In this document: positions 1 through 10,894 of the stretch, in pieces
How the letters are laid out: the number at the start of each line of letters is the position of its first letter
How positions within the stretch are numbered: the first letter of the stretch is position 1
Origin: Malachius bipustulatus
Lineage: Eukaryota; Arthropoda; Insecta; Coleoptera; Melyridae
Reading direction: 5' to 3'
Assembly (NCBI GenBank): GCA_910589415.1
Contig: OU342634.1
Span: 39,610,723-39,674,722, forward strand
DNA: 64,000 bases
Notes under the pieces: model-generated
Database searches by the model: none
What the model was told of the DNA's origin: nothing
What the model saw: only the letters and a program-made list of their open reading frames with translations
Position numbers and translations under genes: made by a program

Positions 1-61
1 ACTGTTGACTATATTTGGTTTGTGAAGTCAGAATGTAAATGTCCTTCTTTGATGAAGATTA

Positions 62-430
62 TACAGGGTAAATGTACGCCACTGAGTTTTGTTAAATTTT
101 GATATTTTTTTCAGATTAAGCGATTAAAAATACAACTTTCTTGTCTGTTGATTTTTCTTCGTATCTCCTGTGATTTTATACAACAAAATACAATCCGCTT
201 CAATGCATGTTGAAAATTTGATTTTAATATTTTATTTTATCAATTTTCCGACATGCATTGAAGCGGATTTTATTTGTTTTCCACAAAACAACAAGAGATA
301 CGAAGAAAAGTCTAGAGACTTTTCTGCATATCTTAGTTTGCTAGCTAAAAGCATTTTTAGCTGCATTTTTAGTTGTCTAATCTGAAAAAAAAACAAAATT
401 CAACAAAAGTCAGTGGCGTTCATTTTTCTC
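62..430. repeat. Foldback (long inverted repeat) element
   Basis: Two imperfect inverted arms face each other across a short centre near 215-240. The left arm (about 71-215) carries ACGCCACTGAG, a TTTTTTTCAGATTA stretch, TTCGTATCTC and ATCCGCTTCAATGCATG in that order. The right arm (about 240-426) carries the reverse complements in reverse order, with an extra stretch of about 50 bases inside it. The left edge sits next to an ATACAGGGT word, as in many insect MITEs. A 71-codon frame inside (170-385) is an accident of the palindrome. A degraded piece of the same left arm lies at about 1129-1190. Confidence 0.75.
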
Positions 431-2365
431 TTCAATAATATTAATGAGGGTTATATTTGAGATTCTGACCTGAATTTTATTGAAGGAATTTCCTCGAAAC
501 TAGCCCCACGAATAGGCAAATTTTCGAATCATGAAATTGAACGCTTATTTAGTAACTTTTCTTTTTTTAAGGGGTTGTATCTGCTGCATGAACGATAGAT
601 GAGCGAAGAATAATATCGATTTCAATACTTTAATAAGTAAGTACTTAAATACCTCTAATTTTTTTGCACAATTTATACAGGGTGTCCCAGTTTTTTCCCC
701 GCAATATTTATATTTAGATATTATATAGTAATTTTTCTTCTGAGTGAAGAGTTTTCCATAAAGTTAGTATTTTTTCCAACTCCTTAACATATTTACGTGA
801 CAGTTGTTCTTAAATAGTAAGTAAACTTTACAAGGAAATACAGGGTGTTACTTAAGGGTATATGTTATGTATATGTTACTAAATAAATACAGGGGGTACT
901 CCTGGGCCAGTTTTAAGTAGAAAAGTTCATATTACCATGTCTGGTTTTCAAGATACAGGATTTTTTTAAATCGGTTTTTTATTTATATCTAAAAAAATTC
1001 TTCTGCCGATATTGATGAAACTTGGCAGTGTTATTTGTGGTAATAAGGAGCTCTTTTAACCGCGAGTGGATTAAAATTATTAATTCTAGTGGCTTCAAGA
1101 CGGAACACATTCACCAATGTTATTGCAAAGCAAAATATACGCCATTGCCTTTTTTTTAAATTTTTATATTTTTCCAGATTGACTGTAACATGTTAATTAG
1201 TTGAAAAAAAGCTAAATTTATAGAAAACTTTCTATTCAGACGAATATTTATAATCTATCCAATTATAAATTTTCCAGGTAAAAACAGGGTCACCCTATAT
1301 ATTATGCCCTATTCATGCTTCTAACTTCCTCTCCATAAATGCAGATAAGTTGAATAAACTATTCATTTAAGTGTGTAGAATAATTCTAACAAAAAAAACG
1401 ACATGAAAATGGAAAAATCCTGCATTACTAGAAGAGGTTATTGTAACGACCGGATAGGTATAAGGTTGTGTTGTGAGAAATAAATTGTATCTTTGAGTAA
1501 ACAGCCTCTAAATCCTAGTCATAACTAAAATTTGTTTGCCGCTTTAAAAACCACCTAAATCATGATGTTTGTCGAAGTCGCAACACACAAAAGGTCCCAA
1601 GAACGACCAAAACAAGCTTTAATTCAAGTTAAAGTAGTTACGTCCCAAGCGGTTTTCGCGTTTCCGAACAAAGTCACCCAAAACCCATAGAGATGCTACC
1701 CTTCGGAAAATATTTCCTTTCAGCTGAATAAATTTCTTTGCAGTAATGAGCTTGCACTATTGGGGATTCCATTATAGAGTTAAATTTGTCTCCTATTTTA
1801 TATTTAAGCTATAAATTTACCGTATTGAATTATTTAATATATTTTTGTGAATATGTACTTATGTTGGAAAAAATAAGACACAAAATAAGATTATCCACTT
1901 AAGACTAACACTATAACACTACTATACCTCCACAATTTCCCCCAAAAGTACCAGATATTTTTCTAATGTAGACGTTCTCACAGTGGTCGCCAGATATCCA
2001 GCTTCTGGAAATGATGGCATGGGGGAGGGGTATTTTACGGCCAAGATTCCATCCAATAACAGAGGGTTCGGTTTTTGTCGGAGAAACAGTTATATTATTC
2101 TACTTTAATGTCACCTCGTCGACGTTATTCATTTTCAGATCATAAAACACGCCTTCTTGGTGTCTCTGGACTTAGGTGACAGATCGAGATAGAAATCTTC
2201 CAGTGATGATTCCCTAATTCGAAGCCCTGATGTTCCAATACAAGCCAATACTTTGGCCTGATGAAACTTCATCACATTTCAACAGCAAATACTGAATGAT
2301 GCTGACACTTGCTAAAATAATATTTGATACGGTGTGATAATAAAATAAATGAAATTATTATGTAA
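431..2365. other. Gene-free stretch with CAGGGTG-type repeat debris
   Basis: No coding signal is visible. Short words typical of insect MITE ends occur at about 676 (TACAGGGTGTCCC), 838 (CAGGGTGTTAC), 888 (ACAGGGGGTAC) and 1286 (ACAGGGTCACC). The segment 1129-1190 resembles the left arm of the foldback at 62-430. I could not pair these words into complete elements. Confidence 0.5.
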
Positions 2366-2397
2366 AGTATTATTCTCAGTGTAGTGAGAATAATACT
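2366..2397. repeat. Perfect 13-bp stem hairpin
   Basis: AGTATTATTCTCA at 2366-2378 is followed by a 6-base loop and its exact reverse complement at 2385-2397. It has no T-run or G+C content that would suggest a terminator, and no known function can be assigned. Confidence 0.7.
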
Positions 2398-2473
2398 CTC
2401 TTGAGGTTCTCTTGAAGCACCCAAGAAGGTAGAAGGTTGTTTAAAAGGACCAGACAACAAAATTATTGTCCAT

Positions 2474-2561
2474 AACGAGATTTACAGGTCAGTTGTTTTG
2501 TTGAACAATCCTAGCCAATGTAAGATTCTTCGACAAAAACAACTGACCAGAAAATCTCGTT
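2474..2561. other. 88-nt miRNA-like hairpin
   Basis: Left arm 2474-2510 and right arm 2524-2561 pair almost throughout, with a 13-base loop between them. Reading inward, ten pairs (AACGAGATTT), a 3-base internal loop with two mismatches, nine pairs (GGTCAGTTG), one bulged base, six pairs, a G:U pair and a few more pairs close the stem. Length, single dominant stem and small bulges fit an animal pre-miRNA in size and shape, and pairing stops at both edges. I do not recognise a known mature miRNA in it. A short relic of a foldback transposon is the main alternative, and the transcribed strand is unknown. Confidence 0.35.
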
Positions 2562-4369
2562 CTCAATGCTAATTCTCCAATTTTGAGATTGAGAATAGAA
2601 GCAATAGGTGTTTTGCTTCTTTCAATTATTTCAAATATTTGAACCCAAATATTTATCTTTAATTTCTTCAATTTCAAAACGTCAGCAATGTGGATATTTC
2701 GTTACTTTTTCAAATTTCATTTGATAACTTGTTGAAACCTCTCAGAAAAGTTACTCTTGTAATTTTTTCTGTGCGTGCAGAAAGTGATGATGTAGCTAAA
2801 ATGTTTCAGGAAGAGCCAGGTAATTTTAAAGTGTACTGATGTTACAAACCTAATTGCGGGTGATTTGAGCAACTATTAACAACTAAGTATTTGTGTTCAT
2901 CGTTGAATAATAATTTAGGTAGAGATAGCAAAATTTTTTGAAAATCTCTTTTAATATTATTCAACTTTTCTTAATCGCAATAAGATGCTAAACACCCTGT
3001 AAGTATATAAATAAATTAGGGTATCTAAATAATTATAATTTATATTATTTTTGTCTGAAGCATGCCTGAAATTCTCCTGCGTGCGTAATATATACGGACC
3101 CTACAACAGCAACGTTTACAAAGAAGTAAAATAATATTTGGGAACGGCAAACAAAACAAAACAACAACGTCCGCACGATCTCGCAGGAGCAACCATGAAA
3201 GCAAGAGATGTTTATTCTTAACAAATTACTCTTATCAAGTGTGTTTTGACGTAAACACCCGGAGTGGTGTTTTTGTCGGAAGGGCGACCAAATAAGGGTG
3301 GATTAGGTCTCCTGGGAGCCTGACGGTCGCTTCCAGGTTAATGTCGGATAATTCCTAACGCCAATTAAAGCCTCCCGATTGGGTGTCCGGCCTTCCGGCT
3401 GCAGTAGAGTTGCAAGGTTTGACCCTTTAGGTCGCAGACTTTTGCCATTACAATACTGGATTATATTATAACCTGGGTTTTTAGGGCAGGTACCTATTAA
3501 TTTAACAATATCGGGATGAGACTATTATAAACTCCGTGTAACAAATTTGAAATTATTTTTAATTATTATTATAGCAAGGTAGAATAAATCATGGGGGGAT
3601 AGTAGACAAAATAAAAATCTTCCTTAGCAGATATTTCTAATTGATCCCTAGATGTTCTTTTCATTTAAAATAATAAAAAAAACATCCGTTTCGCCTCCAT
3701 TTAAGTTTCGGCAACAATCAAAGTTACATATCAAAAGATAACATTTACGTAACAATAATTATTGATGTAGGTATGCGAAGTATTAATTAACTAAATTATC
3801 AATACGTCCCAACATTCCTTTGAAATTTACAAATTGCATTAACTGAAATTATAATAATACCTACCTACATCATAATATAATACATATACGTTGATGGTAA
3901 TTGCTTTCATTGTAAGAATAATTAACCCCTATGACAACCATGCACGTTAGAAGTTAATGATTTCCTTTATTCATTTCCATAATGTACTCTTATCATCAGA
4001 TTCCTTGTTCAATCCTTTGCCTAAAATAAGTAAGTAACTTAATACATATTTGCTAATCATATTCTTGGTCTCTACAGGATGATTCACAACTATCTCGACT
4101 TACCTTTCAAGATGTTCTCAGTTCAAGATGTGACAAACAATATTTCTGACTCTTCCACAATTTTAGAAAAAAAAGAAAAATCGTGGAATTTTGACTTTTT
4201 TGCATCGATCGATTGGAAAATAGCATGAGAAACAACGTTTATGTGCATTTCTAGCAATTTTAAAGCAAAAGTACATTAGAAAAAAAATAAACAGTATCAG
4301 AAAATAGACAAAACCGTTGTATCAACCATGCTCCGATAAGCTCCAATTTATATTTTACCAACTCCGGTC
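2562..4369. other. Gene-free stretch
   Basis: No coding region is recognised. The part at about 3060-3480 is richer in G+C than its surroundings (for example TCCGGCCTTCCGGCTGC near 3388) and may be a repeat fragment, but I could not match it elsewhere in the window except for a weak GGCCTTCCAGCCG similarity near 8142. The remainder is AT-rich and featureless. Confidence 0.4.
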
Positions 4370-4680
4370 TGAGAGATTTTTTTGCAAGGTTTGGTTGGAC
4401 CTGATCCGGTTAGGACTTAGCTGACAACGTCCTGTCAACTTGATTTTTTTGCAAGGTCCTGTTTGACAAAATTAGTAAATAGTTTGAATTTTTAGCGGAT
4501 GACACGTAGCAAAAATTCAATTTTGAAGCTGACCAGACCTTGCCAAAAAAAACAGATTTGAGCTGACTGGATCTTGTCAAAACCTTTTCCCTTCTCAAAC
4601 ATTCCTTCTGCAATTTCCTTCTCCAAACCTTCTCAAACATTGAAACAAAAATCGATCTGACCGAACCTTAGCTGAACCCC
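4370..4680. repeat. Small direct and inverted repeats around TTTTTTGCAAGGT
   Basis: TTTTTTGCAAGGT occurs directly near 4380 and 4445, and its inverse, ACCTTGCCAAAAAAAA, near 4537. TTCTCAAAC is repeated near 4592 and 4629. The segment looks like a decayed inverted-repeat element; no boundaries or target duplication could be fixed. Confidence 0.4.
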
Positions 4681-5953
4681 CTTTTTCGGAGATCTCGAGT
4701 ACCTACTGATCGGGACTTCTTCTCGAGCGAAGAAAAGGAATTGATTCTATCAAGCACCCGTCTTATTCTCCCCAACGCGAAGCCCGGGTATTCACTGAGA
4801 TTCAAGTTGGACTACGTGGAGAAGTGGTATTGACACTTTTTCACCACCCCCTTATTACTAAAGACTAGTCAGATTCGAAAGATGATCCCGGTGATGCGAA
4901 GAATTTATTCGCATCCCTGATCCAATCATTCTGATTAAGCCCCGTGGCCTCCTAATACGCTAGAGGTATTGACTCGGCGAATTAGTGGGGCACATAAAAG
5001 GCCAGCCTTCGATTTCGAACGGGAATTGACCGGTCGTAATACAAGACGAGCCTATGCAGGCATTTAATAGGAAAGACCGCGAAATCATGAAATTCGAGTT
5101 ATTATTGTTTAAATTCTGGTGAGTAAATTTCACATCCCGCGTGAAGAATATCCCCGGTCTTATTTTACAATAACCGTTATAATTGCAGTTAATCGATAAA
5201 GGGGCAAGAACAGCTACAAGAACTTGATCTGTCGTGAACTTGACCCAGTGACTACCATCGACAGTAAAGGTGTAAGACGTAAATCTGATTCAATCTCATT
5301 CATTCCATATCGATAGGTATCGATATATAAAATCCAGTAGATATGTAACAACCGGTCGCTTTGTTAATATAAACATCCGCGCGGATGCTGAAGAGTTAAC
5401 ATCCGTTGCGTGGAAGAAAATCCATATGACCCTACTTGACCGTAAGGCGCGGGGCGGTAAGTACCGACTCCCGATCACTTGTGCTTTGAAAGTCGTCGAG
5501 TGAGAGTTGGTGGTTTACTTGTGTTTGTGTTGGTGCATTCTGGCGTTCTTTTGTAATAGATAACAGGTGAGTTGATGTACTCACTAAGTGTCCTATTCCT
5601 AAGATAAATAGAGTTAGGAGAAGCAACAGAGAGTTAAGTAATCATGATTATTAATTGAGATATAATTGAGAAAGATAATTATTATTATTAGCCTGTCTTA
5701 AGAATCGAAGTTAATGAGCTCAGATCTATGTAGAGTCAAAATGAGAAACTGCATGTAAAGCATGAATAAATAAAGCATGAATAGGCGGAGAGGTAAATCA
5801 GTGAAAGACAGAATCATGATAAGTACTTATTGAGAGACAAAGGTTAATTAATGCTGAAGATGTCTAACTTGCTGAAGTGTTAAGTAGAAATGAGCGTTGA
5901 TCGTAGAGTTCTAGTGGGCCTGTGTGGCCTGTGCATGTGTTTGCTTAAGTCCC
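4681..5953. other. GC-richer non-coding island, left part
   Basis: This part is richer in G+C than its flanks and precedes the hairpin array. It includes a TATA-like TATATAAAAT at about 5321 and an open frame at 5276-5503. It could be the LTR or leader of an unrecognised retroelement, but I found no paired terminal repeat, primer site or recognisable polyprotein. Confidence 0.35.
5276..5503 (+). other. Unrecognised 75-codon open frame without a start codon
   Basis: An open frame of 75 sense codons runs from just after a TAA (5273-5275) to TGA at 5501-5503. It has no ATG near its start; the first in-frame ATG is about two thirds of the way along. The composition (charged residues, stretch ADAEELTSVAWKKIHMTLLD) looks more protein-like than most short frames here, and the segment is in a GC-richer island. 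I do not recognise the family. It may be a Gag-like or other fragment of a decayed element, or chance. Confidence 0.2.
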
Positions 5954-6081
5954 TGAGAGAAGGTCAGTAGCCTGTGAGGCTGAGAACGGGTGTCGACCCG
6001 AGAGACCTGAGAGTGGTGAGAGAAGGTCAGTAGCCTCTGTGAGGCTGAGAACGGGTGTGGACCCGAGAGACCTGAGAGCGG
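5954..6081 (+). repeat. Two tandem copies of a 63-65 bp three-way-junction module
   Basis: Copy 1 is 5954-6016 and copy 2 is 6017-6081. Each can fold as an outer stem AGGTC/GACCT enclosing two hairpins, AGCCT/AGGCT and CGGGT/ACCCG. The copies differ in the hairpin loops: GTG versus CTGTG in the first and GTCG versus GTGG in the second, while all three stems are unchanged. Two copies give few differences, so the evidence for RNA-level selection is suggestive only. Confidence 0.7.
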
Positions 6082-6084
6082 CCC

Positions 6085-6140
6085 GTGTGGCCTGCGTGAC
6101 CTGCATGTGTAGGTCAGAGTGGAGGCCAGTGTGGCCTGAC
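6085..6140 (+). repeat. Nested hairpin between the two arrays
   Basis: GGCCT (6089-6093) pairs with AGGCC (6123-6127), enclosing GACCT (6098-6102) paired with AGGTC (6111-6115). The module continues the run of stem-loops on either side and shares the GACCT/AGGTC stem sequence with the modules before it. Confidence 0.55.
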
Positions 6141-6142
6141 TT

Positions 6143-6392
6143 TGTTCCGGGTGTGAAGGATCGAGAGGATGATCCTGCCGATCACCCGTGAGTGGTTTCT
6201 GAAACCGGGCGTGAAGGATCGAGAGGATGATCCTGCAGAACGCCTGGTGGTCTGGGCGTGAAGGATCGAGAGGATGATCCTGCAGAACGCCTAGTGGTCT
6301 CTAACCGGACGTGAAGGATCAAGATGGATCCTGCTGACCGCCTGGTGGTTCCCCGGGAGTGAAGGATCGAGAGGATCCTGCCGACCTCCCGC
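6143..6392 (+). repeat. Five-copy array of a double-stem hairpin unit
   Basis: Five units share the core TGAAGGATC...GATCCTGC, starting near 6148, 6207, 6254, 6305 and 6354. In every unit AGGATC pairs with GATCCT as the inner stem. The outer stem varies: GGGTG/CACCC in unit 1, GGGCG/CGCCT in units 2 and 3 (one G:U), GGACG/CGCCT in unit 4 (imperfect) and GGGAG/CTCCC in unit 5. One column is therefore T-A, C-G and A-T in different units, a compensatory pattern. A long frame on the minus strand (6182-6637) is only a by-product of the repeats. Confidence 0.8.
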
Positions 6393-6404
6393 GAATGACC
6401 GTGA

Positions 6405-6480
6405 GATCGGGAGGACCGAGGTGGGTCCTGGTTACCACAGCGTGCCTTGGCGCCGTAATCCTTGGCAAGGCTACGATCAA
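6405..6480 (+). repeat. Further local hairpins after the array
   Basis: AGGACC pairs with GGTCCT (about 6411-6428), and GCCTTG (about 6443-6448) pairs with CAAGGC (about 6466-6471). These extend the dense stem-loop region to about 6480. Confidence 0.45.
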
Positions 6481-7100
6481 CGGCTAAAGAGCAAGATGTC
6501 TTAAGTAGAGTCTTGAGTCGAGTAACTTCAGCAATGACCTTGAACAGTGATTTACGTATCTTCAGCAAGGTGATGTCAAAGCTCCAGAGAGAGGTTACCA
6601 AGAAGGCTAAGCGGTAGTTAAGGATAAGCTTAAGCAAGCTTTAGGAGGAATAAGACACTTATGCAAGTTTTAATCTCTTTAGGGAGTGAGCCGAGACGTC
6701 GCAAGGCAAGAGAAACGGTGAGTGACTATAGAAAAACGACGGCCCTGACGAAATAAATTTGTGTATTTACATGTGAGTAATTCTTTCCCTCTTTTCTGCG
6801 TTACAAAGGTAAAAAAAGAGACCTTATCGTCTAGCGGTAATCGAGCGCAGATTGCCAAAGCAGACGCCAAGAAGCATCCATCTATACTGCATTCAAGAAG
6901 TTAAATCTCCGGAGCAAATTAAAGTTATTGATTTCAATTACATTATTTTATGGAGCCATAAATATATGTTTTATATTTTAATATTGTGTATAAGTTTGTG
7001 AAAATCCACCCAATATCCCGTCTGAAGGCATTTGTTAATTAATTAATTAACAAAAATAATTAACACGTCCTCTCAAAAAAAGAGGAGGCGTTACAATTTC
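6481..7100. other. Right part of the island with palindromes
   Basis: No gene is recognised. A perfect 24-bp AT-only palindrome lies at about 7031-7054 (centre TTAATTAATTAA). CCTCTC, a run of A and AGAGG form a small hairpin at about 7068-7084, followed by GGCGTTACA. GTTACA here and TGTAAC at 5344 look like LTR ends, but the flanks show no matching target duplication. Confidence 0.4.
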
Positions 7101-10100
7101 ATTATAATTTTTAATCCACGAGCCGCCACTGGTACAAAGGGTTCTTCAAAGCACTAATAAATTCAAGGGTTTGAATCCGGAGAGAAGTGATTTTTTTTAC
7201 ATAAATTTTTCAAATATTCAAGTTTAGTTTAGCGAAAAAAATAGTAGCGAAAGAAAGATAGCCTATTTTGGCAAGTCAGGTTAGCCTATTTTATTCATAG
7301 ACGAACCCATACAGTGAAAGTTGTAACTAGCTCGCTAAACCTGTGAATCAACGACCACTGAGAGTTTGTTGTAAGCTTCAGATCACCAATTATAATAAGC
7401 ATTTTAAGATGTTCCGACACGATAATTTCACGTTACAAAATACACTTTTGCGTATATTTTACGTTGGAAGAACTTCGTTTGAATAGTACCAATACACAAC
7501 GTAACAAAAACGTTCGTATGAGATGGAATTAATTTTAATAAAAAATAAAAGCTTGAACTAGCCACCAAAAACATCGTAATCTTAGGTATTTGACGTTAAA
7601 GTAAACATTGCATCATTTCATTAATATGACGATTTAATAAAACGTATATTAGCCGTTTACTTAAAAAATTTAAAAAACGAAATGCACCTACGTTGTATAA
7701 ACGTTTCTATCTCGTATAATATTTCCTGGGTTATTATGCTTGAGTTTATTTGTACTTGCATGGAAAGCCTTTTAGGTCATGCAGTTGAAAATACAGCAAG
7801 GCTCGCTGCAACAGTTTTGTGTAATTTTTAATTCTGGTTAATTTCATCTCTTGTACTTTTGCTCTAAAATAATTAGCGAGGCAAGAAGCTAATGAAAAAT
7901 AAAAGACAGAATAAGGAGTATAATTAAATAAAATTAAGTAACAATAACGAAATGCTCAAGATCCTGGAGAAGACCTAAATTTTACTAACCAAAAGGAGTG
8001 AGTGAGTTACACAATTTGTAATATGCTCTGAAATGTAAAGGGTAACCTAATGGGTTTAGAACTGATGTTAGTACATGCCAGGGGTTTAATTCTTAAGAAT
8101 TACTAATGTTGAGTTGGTGTAATTTTGCATGTCCGGACTCGGGCCTTCCAGCCGTTTAAAATTATGGTTGGCAGCTTTATTTATGAATTGAAAACAATAA
8201 TTAATGAAGCGTTTGAAGTATCATAATATTTTTGACACTGCATATTATCTACTTAAAATTTGAGCTCTGAGAAACATGATTCGTTGGCTAAAAATAGCAC
8301 CCACATTCATAATATACCTATCTGTTATACGCGACGTATAATGGAATGTAAAACACAAAGCTTTGACTAATTAGGACAGAAGGTTTCAAAGCTGAACGAC
8401 TCCCTTTTAATTGTTTCATTACATAAATATTCCAAGCATGCGTCTTCATTGCAATAAAAACCTCCACATCTCGTCTTTTGCAACCTTCTTTCGTATTATG
8501 TTCGTGCAAGTGGTTGGAGGGAGTCCTCGTTATGCATCCAATTCAAAGCGCTTTTGAATTATAACTCGGTTGGTTTGTTGTTACAAGTACGGTGACGTCA
8601 GCAAAAGGTAAATGTTTCTGATTTCAACTTCACAGTTAATTGGACATGCGGAAGTAAATACATAAGTAAGCACTTTTACCATGCCCGTTTGTTTACGTTG
8701 TTCGCGTTCTTTGTTATTTACGTTACGAGGAATGTCCCTTTTTAATCTGGAATGACCTGCAGCAACCAATCGTTATGCGTATTCAGTTTTCCGATTCTTG
8801 TGTTCTGGTTCATAATCGCTGTTGAAATTATTTAGTCGATCCATGCATAAGTATAATTAATAGGTACGATCAAGAAAATTATGATTAGGTCGTAGACTAC
8901 TCAGTCGATTTGCGAGTTATTGAAGTTTACTCCTGTTGTTTCGTAGGTAGGTACTTGAGTATTTAGTAGACCGACGTGATAATTTGAGGAAATTGGTAGT
9001 TTGCTTCAGCTCCGCGGGGAACGGAAATGTTTGCTAAAGTGAGAGGTAACGCAAAGGGGTCCTACAGTGGCGTAAATCAATCCTCAAGCTAAATACGTAT
9101 TAACACTACACATTGTTTCGGTTTAGCGGGGTTAACTTGATTTTATACTGAACAAATATCTTTACTCTCGACAATAATAGCGAGTACCTACCTACTTACA
9201 GTAAGATTAGGTGTCTAGGGAATGATCTGTTAGAAATATGATTTCATCATAAAAATTAAAAGTCTACCTAATAGCTTCATTTGAAATTATTATTCAACAA
9301 CCTGGGAACCTGGCATTTAAGTAGGTACCCATTTCTTCATAGTAGGTAAGTCACTGTCAACTCAATGCTTCTCAAGTGCGGTAAGTAATTTTTTAGACAC
9401 ATGGTAAAGTCAAAAAAAAACATATTGCATAAAAATATATTACTGTATGTAAGTAGTATAAAAATGAAAAAAAAACTATAGTAGGTACAAAAAGGAGATA
9501 AACAAAAAAAAAATATAAATAATTAATTCCCCCATGAAAAATAGCTTTCAGAGCAAACTGTTCTTTACTACAAACTTGTATGTTCTTTTATAAGTGAAAT
9601 AAAAGAAAGCTTTTAAGACAGAAGAACTAAAAAAAAAAACACACAAACAAAAATACGAGCTAAGATCGAACAATAAGAAAACAGATGCTGACTATGAATT
9701 GCAAATTATTATCTACATGCATTATGTATCCAAACTCGAACCCCGATTTCAGTCTTCCAGCATTACTAAAATCCCCACTAAGACAAACGTTCGAAAAACG
9801 CCTTTCTACTCGATACTCGCAGATTTACAGCCTTCATTTTAAATTCACATGATAAATAAACAGGGAAAATTGAAGCCCTCATGAGGTTATCATCACTCTT
9901 TATACAAGCCGTATGAAATAATTCCCACTGATGCTGTTAATAAACGAAATTTATTGCTTCATTACACGCAGATAATTTGTGTACCTAACGTGTAAATCAA
10001 GCGTTAAAATCAACACCTGAAACATATGTGGGAGCTAAGTTGGTATTTCTAGATTACTACGTAATTAGAACATGCCACTTGAGAATTAAAATAAACTCTC

Positions 10101-10894
10101 ATCTATAATTTCATTCAGGAAGGGAAGAGCTTCTCGCCCCTTGAAACTGAGTTTCTTCCTGACACAAACAGCATTAAGTATTAGTAAATCACTGTATTAA
10201 ATTTGCGTTAATTGAAGTTTGTAGGCAGTACACATAAAGTTAAAGTTTCAATAGAAACTTTCACTGAGGGTGTGTAAATAATTATTATGGGCGTCAGCTC
10301 CCTAACGGCATGCCCTTTAGAGTTTGCGAGCTTTTCTTTTACTCCATATGTTTTAATCTCACCATTTTAAAACCAGTTAGTAGTAAAGTTAAAATTTAAC
10401 TATCGTACATAGTTAAAGCGAAATCGCTACGTTACGTGCTTATCCATAGAGTACCTCGATATAAATTATTATGAATAATATGGACGCTAATCTTTCATCT
10501 CTTTCAGATCGGTAGCGATCTGAACGAGAACAGGCCATCTCTGTTCATTATAGTGACTTTTGAGTCAATTCTCATTCGTGGGAAGGTATACTTGTAGGTT
10601 TCTTATTTTAAAAATCTTTTTACTCATTTCTTTCCTTCTGCACAAGACCGAGGAATAGACAGGAAAGTAATACAAACTGTAACTGATACTACTAATCTCA
10701 CACTTTAGATGATAAAAAAAACTCCTCACTGAAGATATCCCTATCGAAGGGAACGATTCCCGCAGCTCTAGAACCCGTTTTTATATTTTCTGGGGCCGCT
10801 GCTCGGTCCCAAGCAGAGCTGCACAGTTTCGGAAGCCCATATATGTTTAATGTTGCAATTCATTCACGAACTGACAGCAGCAACTAATATTTTT
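7101..10894. other. Gene-free stretch
   Basis: About 3.8 kb of AT-rich DNA with only short, unrecognisable frames on both strands. Words such as GTAGGTAC/GTACCTAC recur (for example 8945, 9186 and 9322). A small perfect palindrome CAGATC-N6-GATCTG lies near 10506. I see no gene, RNA or complete mobile element. Confidence 0.5.

Noticed and set aside
170..385. 71-codon plus-strand frame
   Set aside because: Lies entirely in the foldback element and shows no protein features.
5970..6070. Hammerhead ribozyme
   Set aside because: CTGAGAA and CCGAGAG resemble the conserved core loosely, but the required CTGATGA and GAAA elements are absent.
6182..6637. 151-codon minus-strand frame
   Set aside because: It runs through the hairpin array and its repeated RSAGS-type peptide only mirrors the DNA repeats; no family motif.
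5344..7095. TGTAAC...GTTACA as ends of a solo LTR
   Set aside because: The flanking bases do not form a target duplication and no second copy lies in the window.
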